Below, one piece after another: positions 1 to 10,533 of a stretch of 64,000 bases of DNA. Below the pieces are notes generated by a model. The model ran no database searches. It was not told the origin of the DNA and saw nothing but the letters and a program-made list of their open reading frames with translations. The stretch is from Basidiobolus meristosporus CBS 931.73 (lineage: Eukaryota > Basidiobolomycota > Basidiobolomycetes > Basidiobolales > Basidiobolaceae). How positions within the stretch are numbered: the first letter of the stretch is position 1; every line of letters starts with the position of its first letter. The DNA lies in the NCBI GenBank assembly GCA_002104905.1, contig MCFE01000226.1:58521-122520 (forward strand), read 5' to 3'. The translations under genes were made by a program, and so were the position numbers.

Positions 1-608
1 ACCCGAACACCGTCTTGTTTACGCTGTTGGGGGCCGGTGGCGAGGCACCGGTATGGATCATCGTGATCGTGACCGTGCTAGCCGCCACAATGAACCAGTC
101 CGCCGTGGATAGCTTGCAGAACGCGTTGGTGGACAACATCTCCTCCTTGTTATTGAGGGGAAGGTCCGTTTGGTGGTCCCGTCTGGTCGTGGTCATTGTC
201 AACGTCCCGCTCGTCGTGGTCTCCCTCCGCGGATACCAGGTGATGAACCTATTCTTGGTCGCCAATCTGGTTGCCACCTGCTGCGCGGCTCCTATCCTGT
301 TGGGACTTTCCCGCAGACTGGAGGCGTACGTGACCACCGCCTCGGTGATCGTTGGCTGGATCACTGGATTCGTCGCCGTGATGGTCTTCGGGTATCTAAA
401 GGTGGGGGATGTGGCCGGCGGACTTCACTACACCTTCTTCGAGGTCTACGATTATCCCTCGTTCCTGCTCGCATTGGGATTCTCCGTGGTTGGGGTGTTC
501 CTGTGGGGAGTGCCCGCCCAACTGCTCACCCACGGCTTCTCCTCGAAGGCCCCGTCTTCCATCACCAAATCCACCACGTTACGTGCCTCCCTGGATGAGA
601 AGCATTGA
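1..608 (+). CDS. Sodium:solute symporter (SSS family), C-terminal part
   Basis: The frame is open from base 3 to the TGA at 606-608 and must start upstream of the window, so only about 202 C-terminal residues are present. I see five hydrophobic stretches typical of membrane helices (around residues 15-31, 58-74, 80-100, 108-130 and 150-172, counted from base 3), separated by short loops. The stretch 'SAVDSLQNALVDNISSLLL' followed by a basic residue and 'WSRL' is what SSS transporters (urea/proline/pantothenate type, such as fungal Dur3-like carriers) show between late helices. The protein ends in a Ser/Thr/Lys-rich cytoplasmic tail. The likely role is Na+- or H+-coupled uptake of a small polar solute at the plasma membrane; the substrate cannot be told. 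GC- and CpG-rich, unlike everything beyond 2.35 kb. No intron is seen. An NCS1-type permease is a less likely alternative. Confidence 0.75.
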   Translation, partial: PNTVLFTLLGAGGEAPVWIIVIVTVLAATMNQSAVDSLQNALVDNISSLLLRGRSVWWSRLVVVIVNVPLVVVSLRGYQVMNLFLVANLVATCCAAPILLGLSRRLEAYVTTASVIVGWITGFVAVMVFGYLKVGDVAGGLHYTFFEVYDYPSFLLALGFSVVGVFLWGVPAQLLTHGFSSKAPSSITKSTTLRASLDEKH

Positions 609-681
609 CCACGGGGCGTCACCGTGCTTAGAGAATAGATATGACCGATGGGCTGGTATTTTAGCTTAGAGATAGATCATT

Positions 682-687
682 AATAAA
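682..687 (+). promoter_or_regulatory. Candidate polyadenylation signal of the symporter gene
   Basis: AATAAA lies 74 bases after the symporter stop codon in a T/A-rich stretch. Position and motif fit, but the motif is short and fungal signals are loose. Confidence 0.35.
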
Positions 688-2147
688 CCCCTCTTTGATT
701 TCTGTACCCTTTAACCTCGCAGATGTGGCGGTTCCCTGATTCAGCAGGACCCCATGGAGATGGTGGGCATGCCAATCCTTCCACATTCGGACTCACCGAG
801 GGCCAATGCTGGTCGGCTGCCCTTTCCGCGAGCCGAATAGATCTCGCTCAGTGGCCTCGGTGTCCCTGAGACCTGTTTGTTGGGTGAGATATCCCGACAA
901 CGAATGTTTTCTGGGGATGATCAATGGTAGATCATCACATGTCCACCGCCGAGCCACCCATGGTGTAGATGGAGTTGGGGAAATGGTTGGGATCGGTGGG
1001 GGTCCTTGGAGACTCGACAGCGTCAGTCGGACGATCTACGTCCCGAAATTGCCGGCTCGGGCTGTGGAATGGAGCAACCTGGCTGAGGTTCCGGTCTGCT
1101 CAAGCCCAGATGCAGTTGTTCAGTGTACCTGGACCCCTCTTGACATCAAGGTTCCTGTACGGTCCGGGTAGACTGGATACTGGATTTTGGGGGCATCCAT
1201 AGGGTCGAGTTCGGCGATCCAAGGAGCATCAATGTGCTTGGAATGACTGTCAGTTGACAACTGTAGCAGTAAAGTCTAGGATATTGGATCCGGCAAACCG
1301 GACGTGATGTCACTCGACATGACTCACTTGGCCCATTAATTTGCGATACTTCCGTTCAGACAATCGTCTAGTTGGCCAGTCATAGATCGCAATCCGGCCA
1401 TTCTACGGAGTCCCACCAAGGATATCACGGTGGTGACCGATGCACAGCCTACTGGTGGTGGAGAGGTGCAGCGCACCTTTTTGGCCCTTTCTGTGGCCAC
1501 AACCACTGATCCTGGGGCCATTCACAGTTCCCCCGAATCAAAATGTACTCATGGCCCAATACCCGTCAGCAGGGTTCAGGTCGTACGCTTGATATTGAGA
1601 GAGCACACTGGATGTCACCATCTAGTATGAATGATCCTACCCGAGATTGATGCGGATGATTGATTTTATGGTTCTTCTTTCTCCGGGCCACATCAGGTAT
1701 CCTTGTGTGCGCTTCGTCGAAACGAATCATTTCCACCCTTGGCGGCTGAAAAATCCATGGTAACTAGCTAGCCACGGGACACGAGTACACCAAGCATCAG
1801 CGGCAAGGCTGTTCGTCACAGGCGGAGCGAAAAACGGCCAATCGATGGCTTAGCTTTGAATGGCGGCTTTTTGCCGGTGCAATTGTTTGGAAAAGGCCGG
1901 TTGCTCCCAACCAGTTGTCAAACAAGTGATGGGTGCCCAAAAATATTGTTGATCCATAGATCCGGCCCTGGGGCCATTCAGCCACGGTGGTGCCATGCAT
2001 GATGTACGGTTAGGATAAAATGGCCGCCAACCGGATTTTCCATGGCAATTGGTGGCGCACCAAAGGGAATTGGCCCGGAACTGGTGCATGAAAAAATCTG
2101 TCATGTTCAAACCTTGGTCCCGAAATGCTGCCTGGATTTGGATTGCC

Positions 2148-2163
2148 TATATATATATATATA
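2148..2163. repeat. (TA)8 microsatellite
   Basis: Uninterrupted TA dinucleotides, shortly before the change from CpG-rich to CpG-poor DNA. Confidence 0.9.
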
Positions 2164-2345
2164 ACCCTCGACCGTAAGAAACTGGTTGCTGAGCTCATCA
2201 AATCCGAGTATGCAGCTCTGACTACTGATCGATTCGTCACATCAAGGTCACCTCTAGACCAATCGTATTTCTACTTGATGACAAAACTTACCCTGTTTTC
2301 TTGTTCTGTACCAAGTGCAACAAGTCTATGTATCTCTTGTGCATG

Positions 2346-2785
2346 ACTGGTACAAATCCATACAGCGTAAATATTCCCTGTATCATCTTCTCATGCTATC
2401 ATACCTCCATTAATATATACCATGCATTTTATGCTCCTTGACATCCGGCCTCAAGAGCTTTGATGGTGACCCTGATGTACACCAGTTTTACCAATATTCA
2501 GTAAGACGTGGCAGTATCTGACTACCAACTAATGGGCACTGCTTCTGAAGTGCATAAGTATATTGCAATTACTCTGTTGTATCATGTATATGGTAATTAT
2601 ATATAATAAGGATCTTGGTCACTAATAGTTATGTTTCACAAGCTCTGTTACTGTCACTGAAGACATGACACTTCTCTTCCAAGGACTCATATCACTGACT
2701 GCTAAGTTTATTGATACCCTATTCCAGTCTTTCACCTGAGCTCAAATACCATCCTATTTGCATTCTGTTAGCATTTAGTTGCTGT
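2346..2785. other. AT-rich spacer, nothing recognised
   Basis: No ORF, no match to the repeat families of this window; CpG has almost vanished here. It may be very old transposon DNA. Confidence 0.5.
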
Positions 2786-2845
2786 TAGACTTGTTCTGTT
2801 GGGCAGTGCCATATTATACATGCAATTCTTGAATTTCCCATATAT
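2786..2845 (+). repeat. Terminal fragment of a hairpin element
   Basis: Starts TAGACTTGTTCTGTTGG, the terminal sequence of the hairpin family described at 10928-11647, and keeps the GCAGTGCCA subterminal word. It is cut after about 60 bases, where a second copy of the same terminus begins. Confidence 0.7.
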
Positions 2846-3725
2846 TAGACTTGTTCCATTGGATGGTGGCACATTGAGCCATGAGGCATGCCATTGAATA
2901 CCAAATGTCACTCTAATATCTTGCTGCATGGGTTCTGTAGCATGTTGCAAAAATGCACAGTACTGTCCTGGTCCCCTGGTACAACCTGGCACTTCAAGTG
3001 CCTTCATGTAGGATTTGTTGTAGAAATTTGTAATTTCACCTGAATATTCACCTAACTTAGTCACTTGGATCATTACCTACATAATCTTAGAGAATACTGA
3101 CCAAATTCCTTGTTGGGATTTTCTTGAATTATATGCACCAAAACATTGGGTACCCCAAACATGAGAATTCCCAGAGCTACCCAAACAGCCCAAACATTGC
3201 ACACATGTTTTAGGGACCTTCCCAAATACAACTCACATGTTTGTTATGCTAAGATCACATAAAAGTATAAATAATACTCTTACATTTAATAAATCATTGA
3301 GTGAAACCACTTAGTATACTTGTTGTCCCAATGTCATCCATTATCTCCAAGAGACTTACAACAGGCTTTGCTTTAAGGTTAACACTCAAGCAAGGTGCCA
3401 CATAGTACTAGTAGACAAAGAAAGTTTTGATGCATTTTTGTGACATTCTATAGATCTTGTTGATAGATTTAGAGTGTCATGGGTATTGGCATGCCTTCAG
3501 CTTCACTGTGCAGCTATGCATAATGCAGACAATCAACCCCGCAAAAAGGCTAAAAAACTGACTTTCTCCAGCCCATTGATTGAATACAGGAGTTATTTTG
3601 CACAAAGGTTAGAACTGTGTTTCACAATATATGACCAAACACAGATCTGCTGTGCCCCTCCTGGCATACTATGCACTATTTGTCACTCATGGCTCTATAT
3701 TTCATTATCCAACTAAGCAATTCTG
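2846..3725. mobile_element. Old hairpin element, split by a solo LTR
   Basis: The left arm runs 2846-3010 and the right arm 3369-3725; both align word by word with the arms of the younger hairpin copies (TAGACTTGTTCCATTGG start, TGCAAAAATGCACAG, TTTTTGTGACATTCTATAG, ATCCAACTAAGCAATTCTG end) but are strongly diverged and the left arm is shortened. A 348-bp solo LTR-C sits at the centre. Confidence 0.65.
3016..3363 (+). mobile_element. Solo LTR of Copia-2 (LTR-C)
   Basis: Begins TGTTGTAGAAATTTG and ends GAGACTTACAACA; similar over its whole length to the solo LTR at 44122-44468 and the LTR at 62763-63106. Contains AAAAGTATAAATAAT (TATA-like) and TTAATAAATCATTG (polyadenylation-like) in the expected order. 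The flanks are GGATT on the left and GGCTT on the right, a degenerate 5-bp target duplication. No internal domain follows. Confidence 0.75.
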
Positions 3726-4165
3726 TTCAGCTGTCATTTTCAGAGCTGCCAAAAACTACCCATTTACTCACACATCTCACAGAAAGAAAGCAGAAGTCCT
3801 CCACAACAAAGTCCATTTGATTGTAGTCTAGACTATAAAAATAAATGGTTTCATCATTTGATCCCAAATGCTTCCTCTCCCAATCAAAGTGGGCAAACCT
3901 TGTTACCAAACTCAATGAAACCTCTAGAGAGGTTTCATCAGTCACTTCAAGTCAACTGCTGGAGTTGCAATGTCTTTTTCAGAAAGAAGTATGGTACACC
4001 AATAGTGTGTGCAGCTTACTATACTCAAAATATACTCACAATCAAGAGCCACAACCCCATGTTGCCAGCCCAATACCTTCGATTAGATTGGCCATCTATG
4101 GTTCATGTTTTTATCAAGACAGACTAAGGAGGATCCTGCAGCTTTGTCAGAGATCAGACTGGTGA
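3726..4165. other. Unassigned stretch with weak coding look
   Basis: Two overlapping plus-strand frames (3845-4165 and 3858-4127) are open, the second with a string resembling a protein with clustered Cys and aromatic residues, but I recognise no family. It could be an eroded transposon fragment. It ends where the Tnp2-type terminus (CTATGAAAAATAACTTGG) begins. Confidence 0.3.
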
Positions 4166-6905
4166 TATATCTCTATGAAAAATAACTTGGTCCTGCAGGT
4201 CAACCCTACCCAGCTCAGCCATCAGGATCCTGCAATGAGGCCATCATAATGCCAGCAGGTTGGAATATTGTGTTTTGCTGATTTTAATGCCAAACAAACT
4301 TGACAGTGTTTTGATGGCCTTGAGGTGCACATACTGTTGGCATCATCATGGCAGTATGGCAGCCTTCAACTATTCTCATACAGTACTACCATACAGGTTT
4401 ACCAAATGTTTCTGAACATCTGCAAAGACCTTTTTGGTACTTAGCCAATATCTATCTACTCCCTGCTGGACTCTAGTCCCCCTTGTAGGTGTGCTTTGGC
4501 TCTTGTTTATGAGAATTCTGTATTGAATGGTGTAGAAAGTGGCTTGTGGCCAAGAGAAATCCAGCGTACTTTGGTAGAGTTTTCCTAATACAAATTGGTT
4601 GCTTGCGGCACCCAACCCAACTTTTCATTACATAACTAATCACTCATACATTGGTACTGCTTAACCATGCCCAGTGTTTTCCATCTCTTCCTGACTGTCC
4701 TCCATGTGCCACCTCATCACATCTGTGACAGACTTGAAAGTTATATTCATGATGAGATTGGGATACAGTAGTACTTGCAGCTTGACTTGACTTCCTATCT
4801 CCCCACACATCTGCCTCATTGGAAACTCTCAAAAGATAAAGCAAGGCCCAGTATTCTCAACACACCAAGTAAGATAGAATAGAGAATGAATACAATAGCA
4901 GCAGAGATCTTAGGATTCAGCTATATGTTTGTGGTATAGTTGCTCAAATCTTGTCACAAACTCCTTGCACAAATGCTGTTGCATCAAGTTGGCATTGGTG
5001 ATCTGCTTCTGGATAAATATCCCTATGATTTCCACATATGACTCCCAATGCTTCCAATATACACTTGATAGAAATGGCTTCTGAAGGCCACTTGATTAAA
5101 TACATATCCAGTTCATCCAGTCCTTGCACTTATATTGTTGCATATGCCTATGTATGTTGATTGGAGCCCATGAGCAGTACTTAGAGTAGGTGATACCCTG
5201 TAAAATCTTGCCAATTCTTTCAAATTCCTCCGATATCTCAAAGGGCTCATTTTGTTGAAATGCCCCATATACAACCTGGTCATCATTATAGAGATATTGC
5301 TGCAAAGCAAATGAATTGCTCCCAGTGGAAAGCTTCTGCTCCAGCAGATACCTTCTAACTTGAGTACCTCTGGTTTCCAATTAATTCCATATTCCAGCCA
5401 ATAACTTTTAGCTTGCCAACTTTGCTGCAATTGCATGGTGACTTCTGTACATCCTCTCTGCAGGAAGCTGATGTTCTTAGTGTTGATGTTTGGGTAATAA
5501 CAGTGTGTGTGAGTTATGGAGTAAATCCGCTGGATCTCCCACAGTTGGCAACAATACTGTCTATTGTGCCAAGGAAAGCTGGCTATCTTACTTATGGCTG
5601 GAGTGTCTCCAATGGAGATAATTATATGCACTTTTATATGATGGCCATTTACTGTTATCCTGCTGGAAAGCTGACAAAGTACATCCAGCAACAGATGCAG
5701 GTAGCTATCCAGGTTGGACAGTGATTCAGGCCCTGATACCAGTAAGACTGCCATCAGATTTCTGCTCTGATACAGTACAGTCTGTGGCAGATTCAGGTTG
5801 ATAAGAATCAGTGGCCAGCAGGATTTGCTGGTAGAGTACTTGTCTAATGAGAATCCATCAAGTGCTAAGGCAAAGGAAAATCATAACTATCTTCACAGTA
5901 GCCCTTACTTCTTGGCTGTTTGTGGTGTTTGCCATCATATATATTGGATTTGTTTGTGCTTGACTGATACTGAGTGTAGCACTTTATAGCCTCACAGCAT
6001 TTGTTAAACTGCAAGAGCTTCAGTAGACAGGTTATTACTGGAATATATCTGGAGTGTGAGCAATGTTTTCCCCCAATGGTGGTGGATTCCTGATAAGCTG
6101 GACACCTTGCAATGGTGGCATTTTCTGAAGTGAATGCCAAGCAACTGTTGACACATGCTGGTATCAGGACAGTATCTGAGTCATATAATGCCAGTTGCAT
6201 GATGGTTGTTCATTCACACTACATACCAGGTGAGTTGCATTCTAGGATGATTTTGGCAAGAAGTAGTAGTAAATCCTCAAAGCCACCATTACTGATATTA
6301 GAGGAAAGGTGCCACTTCTCTAGCCACAACACTACATCATTCACCAATTGATAGATTACTGGACTCACTTGGCTTGATAAAGTATCCTTAGCATTTTTCT
6401 TCACAAGTATTGTCTTATTACTTATTGGGATTTTGCTGGGCTCATGCAGGGTACTGTTGTTAGGAGAGATAGGCTCATAATCCCTCAGTGAGCCAGCTTC
6501 TTCAGAGCTATCACTCTGCATGCCATAAGCAAAAGGCTGGGGTAGGCCTAAAGGCATTACAAACACACCTGACTCAGTTTGCACAAGGTGAAAAGTACAG
6601 CCAGGTGCCATTATAGTAGTGTCAAGTGGCTGGCAAAATATTGTTGGTACAGTAATGACTGATGAATGGTCAAATATGACTTGTGTGGCAAAACACTGGC
6701 TGTGATCCTGGTAATACATTCCATGCTGTTTGCATGCTTCATGATTGGGAGGCTTGCTACCATACCCACATGGTCTTTTTCACTTCACTAACAGCCTAGA
6801 GTCAAATGTGTCTTGTTCAAGGGGCAAACAGTCTGATAATCAACAACATGATACTATTGTATCATTTTTTGTCAATAATCATGAGAATTTGAGACAATCT
6901 TGTAT
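4166..6905 (-). pseudogene. Tnp2-type (CACTA/EnSpm-like) transposase, decayed copy B1
   Basis: Reading the minus strand from 6780 down to 4166 gives the full order of a fungal Tnp2 transposase: an N-terminal Cys-rich segment (CGYGSKPPNHEACKQH), an acidic linker, a Cys-pair domain followed by 'SRYIPVITCLLKLLQ', 'YWPLILINLN'-like core lacking here, then 'TVNGHHIKVHIIISIGDTPA' (5650-5570), 'CCQLWEIQRIYS', and the C-terminal block 'DWMNWICIY' (about 5100). 'HNxxxC.xC...GIYS' is the motif that identifies the family (Transposase_21, with DUF4218-like C-terminus). Stops and frameshifts break every domain. The left end at 4166 starts with CTATGAAAAATAACTTGG, the family terminus. Best surviving reading piece is 5113-5754. 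Confidence 0.75.
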
Positions 6906-6913
6906 TTGAGACT

Positions 6914-7191
6914 TGAACTTGTTCTGTTGGAAAGTGCCACACTGAGCCATGAGTGCCAAATAGTGCCATTATATGCTAGGGAGACCAGGTGAACCTGTAC
7001 TTGGCACAGAGTGTGAAACATAGTTGTTCATCTTCATGCAAAGTAGCCCCTGTGTTTCACCCATTGTGCAGGAGAAACTCCATTTCTTGATCTTTTATTG
7101 GGATCAATGCTGTGCAAGATGTGTAAGAGCACAGAAGGACTGGAGATATATATCTGGTACTGATTACCCGTGGCACTCTGGATCTAGCTAT
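6914..7191 (+). repeat. Left arm of a hairpin element
   Basis: Begins ACTTGTTCTGTTGGAAAGTGCC and continues through the arm (CACAGAGTGTGAAACATAG, GTGTTTCACCCATTGTGCAG, GGCACTCTGGATCTAGC), then stops abruptly. The right arm and loop are missing; a second transposase 5' end follows directly. Confidence 0.8.
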
Positions 7192-7500
7192 AGCTGGCAA
7201 GATAATTTTGGTACAGCAGTGACTGATGAATGATCAAATATGACTTGTGTGGCAAAACACTGGCCATGACCCTTATAATAGCTCCTATGCTGTCTCTATA
7301 ATCAAGGACTGAGGGACTTTTACAATAGCCACATGATCTTTGTACCCTCCTCTTAGGGTTTCCAATCAGAGTGGTATTGTCTATGGTGCAAACAAATTGA
7401 TACTTGACAGTGTAGCACTGTTACATCATTTATTTGTCAATACCCTGTAAGCTTAAGACAGTCTTGTATTTGGGACTTTGCACCTACATGAATGTAACAT
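7192..7500 (-). pseudogene. Second 5' end of a Tnp2-type transposase gene
   Basis: On the minus strand this repeats the N-terminal segment and the upstream region already seen at 6650-6905 (the AAATATGACTTGTGTGGCAAAA block, then the Cys-rich stretch and the leader region). Hence two transposase heads stand side by side, separated by a hairpin arm. The outer one faces protein D (from 7606) and is its natural partner. Confidence 0.65.
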
Positions 7501-7605
7501 TTAGTGGTGAACCACCATAGTAAACATTATAATTGGGGCTGTGGCACCACATACTCACATATATATATAACTACTTACCCTTTGGTTTGGCTCACTTCCA
7601 TAAAT

Positions 7606-8192
7606 ATGCTGCATAAGAGTAAAGCACAACTGACTGATTCTCAACCTAACCCCACAACATACAACAGCAGAAAAATAGTTGGGCAACAGCTTTCTTTGAC
7701 ATTCAGCACAGCAAGAGGGGCTACATCTATAAACAATCAAGAGACATTGAAAATCTGTGAGGCTGCTGAGTGCAATGATAAAGAGTGAGCAAATATTTAA
7801 GAAGCTGTTTGTAGTCTAGCATGCCTTCATTCTGAGGCTGGCATATTCTGTGACAATCACAAAACTGAGACTAAGCACAATGAGCTTGCACTGTCTCATC
7901 ACCATTATCTGGGATTCAAATAAGCAATTAGAATATGGGCTGGCACTGTTGTGATAAGAAAGCACCTCAAGAATAGCAGAAACTATCAAAGGCAGGGGAG
8001 AAAAGGTGAAATGGTTAAAATCAGTGGCTTCCTCAAAAGCCTATTACAACCAGAGCTGTAGGCTAGAAACAAGCAGGAAAGAGAAATCAGGTTGCCAGAA
8101 AGTATCAGTCAGGTACAATCAGGCAGAAACACATGCACCATTGCAGGATTTATCAAAGAGAACCTGTAGTACAAAACAAGAACCCAATGAAA
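7606..8192 (+). pseudogene. Protein D of the Tnp2-type element, broken copy D1
   Basis: Starts ATG at 7606 (MLHKSKAQLTDSQ), matching the start of copy D2 at 10534 (MPPKDKVKLSEAQ). Compared with copy D6 (45561-47330) about 300 bases are missing after codon 49; the reading resumes with 'ETLKICEAAECNDKE' and then meets TGA (7786-7788) where D6 has TGG. After the stop the same frame still resembles D6 (a segment ending 'LKNSRNYQRQ'). Function unknown: it is low in hydrophobic residues, rich in Ser, Gln, Lys, and by position (divergent from the transposase) may be the second, DNA-binding protein of the transposon. Confidence 0.55.
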
Positions 8193-10330
8193 AGTGATTT
8201 GGTCCTTCAGATGTATCTGACCTAGATCAGCCTTCAGGATTTCACAATGTGTCCATCATAATGCTGGTAGCTTGGAATTATTGACCCTCTACATAATCTT
8301 ATCACAGGATTGTGACAGTGTCTACTGATTTTACCACCAAAATAATGCCAAAAACCTGATGATATTTTTAGTGATCTTTTAAGCTGTATAGTATGGTGTT
8401 AAAACAGTCTTGATGCACTCCACATGTGTTTGAGCAGATGTAACTGATCAATACTTTAATTTGCCTTATATGACAAGAAACTAAATGGTGTTATCATGGC
8501 CTCATTGCAAACCCCTGTAGGCACTATTACAGCAGTATGGCAACCTACAGCTAGTTCTTTACACTGCTTTTGTAACAATATACCAAATGGCATTTCCTTC
8601 TTCTACTTCCCTTGCAACATTCATATTTTCACTAGAGATTCACCCTTATGCATTTACTCACCCACTGCTACCTTAGGTACTCCACATATATTTCAAATCA
8701 AAAGAAGTTATGGCCTCCTGCTTACTAACTTCTTCATACATGCACACCCATTGCAATTGAGAAACTTCTATCTCCTCAACTTTACAGCTTTTTAGTGTAA
8801 TACTTGCAGCATTACCATATATCTTCAATTGTTGCAACATATATATCATGCAAACATATGCTTGGTTACTGCCACTTTAGCCTTGAAAACCAACTGAAAA
8901 TCTAAAAAGAACTTCTTGGTATTTAGCCACTGTATTCCTTCTTCCTGCTAGAATTAAATCCCCCTTATAGGTGAGCTCTGGCTCTTGTTTGTGTGATTGC
9001 CATACTAAATGTAGTGGAAACTGACTTGTGACCAAGAGAAACCCAGCATACTTGGTTAAAGTTATCATAACAAAAATAAGTTGCTTGCTGCACCCATCCT
9101 AGCTTTGCATTACTTAGCTGAATACCCTTACATTGTGGCTGCTTAGCTGGCTAATGCTAAAGGCATAGATGCCCTCATGTGCACAACTGTGGTCAGTATT
9201 CTCCAACTGTTCCTGACCATCCTCCACATGCCAACTCATCACATCCATGATAGACTTGAAGGTATTATTCTTGATGAAATTGGCATATTGGAGTACTTGC
9301 AACATGACTTATTTTCCTATCTCCCCACACATCTGCCCCATAAAAAACTCCCAAAAGGCATAGCAAGGCCTACTATTTTCCACACACCAAGCAAGATGGA
9401 GTAGATAATGGGTGCTGTAGTAGCAGAGGTATATGCCTTCAGCTTTATGCTTGCAGTATAGCTGCTTGGATCCTGGTACAAACACCTGACATCAAAGCTG
9501 GGGATGCATCAATTTACCATTGGTGATCCACTTTTAAACAAATGTTCCTACAGTGTCAACATATGGCTCCCAATGCTTCCAGTGTGCTCTTGGCAAAAAC
9601 AGCCTCAGAAGGCCACTGGGATAAATACATTTTCAGTTTATTCAGTCCATGCTTTTGTATTGCCACCTATGCACATGCATATTGATTGATGACTGTTTTC
9701 CATTTGTGCCATGCACATGGTTAGTTGTATGCCTGAATGCTTTTGGCAATAGGTAGGAGAAAATCCTCAAAGGCCTCATTAGTGATATTAGTGGTAACAA
9801 GCCACTTTTCTAGCCACAACATCATATTATTCACCAGAAAATGAATTACTATGCACACTTGGCTCTACAGAGTATCCTTGGCATTTTTTTCTTCTGGTTT
9901 TGTCTTATTGCATATTGAGATTTTGCCTGGCTCATGCAAGGTACTGATGTGATGGAAGATAGGCTCATAATCTGTCATTGGGCCTTCTACTTCCAAGCTA
10001 TAACTCTGCATGCCATATTCAGAAGGCTGATGTGAGCCTAAAGGTGCCACAAAGTCACCTGACTCAGTTTGCACAAGGTGACAAGTACAACTAGGTGTCA
10101 TTATGGATGTATCAAGCAGATGGCAAGATATTGTTGGTACAGCACTGACCAAAGAATGATCAAGTATGACTTGTGCGGCAAAACATTGTCCATGTTCCTT
10201 ATATTACTTCCTATCCAGTCTGCATGCATTACGGCTGATAGTATTTTACAATAGCTACATGGACATTTTTTGCTTCTCTTATAGCATTGCATCAAAGTGG
10301 TCTTCCCCACAGGGCAAGAAGCTTGAAACT
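8193..10330 (-). pseudogene. Tnp2-type transposase, internally deleted copy B2
   Basis: The C-terminal region (8193-9110, with the degenerate terminus GAAAAGTGATTTGGTCC at its left) and the DUF4218-like block (9110-9700) are joined near 9700 directly to the N-terminal third (9705-10330; 'GTISCHLLDTSIMTPSCTCHLVQTESG'-like reading at 9865-10152). The catalytic middle part has been deleted, about 2 kb compared with copy B1. Many stops. It could only act as a non-autonomous deletion derivative. Its head faces protein D2 across 200 bases. Confidence 0.7.
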
Positions 10331-10533
10331 CCACAACATGATGCTGTTATATCATTTTTTTGTCAATACCCCCATGAATTCAAGACTGCCCCTGTATTTG
10401 ATATATTTCACCTATATAAGTGTAAAATTCAGTGATTACCTGCTACAGTAAGCATTATTAGTAAAGTTGTGGTACCACATACACATGTATATGTAACAAT
10501 AATCCCCCCTTGGTTTGACTCACTTCTATATAT
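10331..10533. promoter_or_regulatory. Divergent intergenic region of the Tnp2-type element
   Basis: Lies between the transposase head (minus, left) and the ATG of protein D (plus, 10534). A TATA-like TATATAAG is at 10413-10420, about 115 bases before the D start codon. The same block recurs at 6830-6905 and 7400-7600, so it is a constant part of the element; it probably holds both promoters. In two other copies (near 26283 and 45560) it has been deleted. Confidence 0.4.

Larger units (their letters stand above)
609..2345. other. Gene-free, CpG-containing flank
   Basis: No reading frame here looks like a protein: the open stretches (for example 806-1171 plus, 1850-2110 minus) have odd composition, no motif and no homologous look. 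CpG is frequent, so this part has not undergone the decay seen further right. The part 1740-2110 is rich in TGG/CCA words and may be an old unique intergenic region. Nothing else is recognised. Confidence 0.6.

Noticed and set aside
806-1171. Open frame of 121 codons in the GC-rich flank
   Set aside because: No motif, odd composition (Arg, Val, Gly-rich), overlapping open frames of similar length on the same strand; expected by chance in CpG-rich DNA.
1850-2240. Overlapping minus-strand frames of 76-86 codons
   Set aside because: Mutually overlapping in different frames, no homologous look, include the TA repeat.
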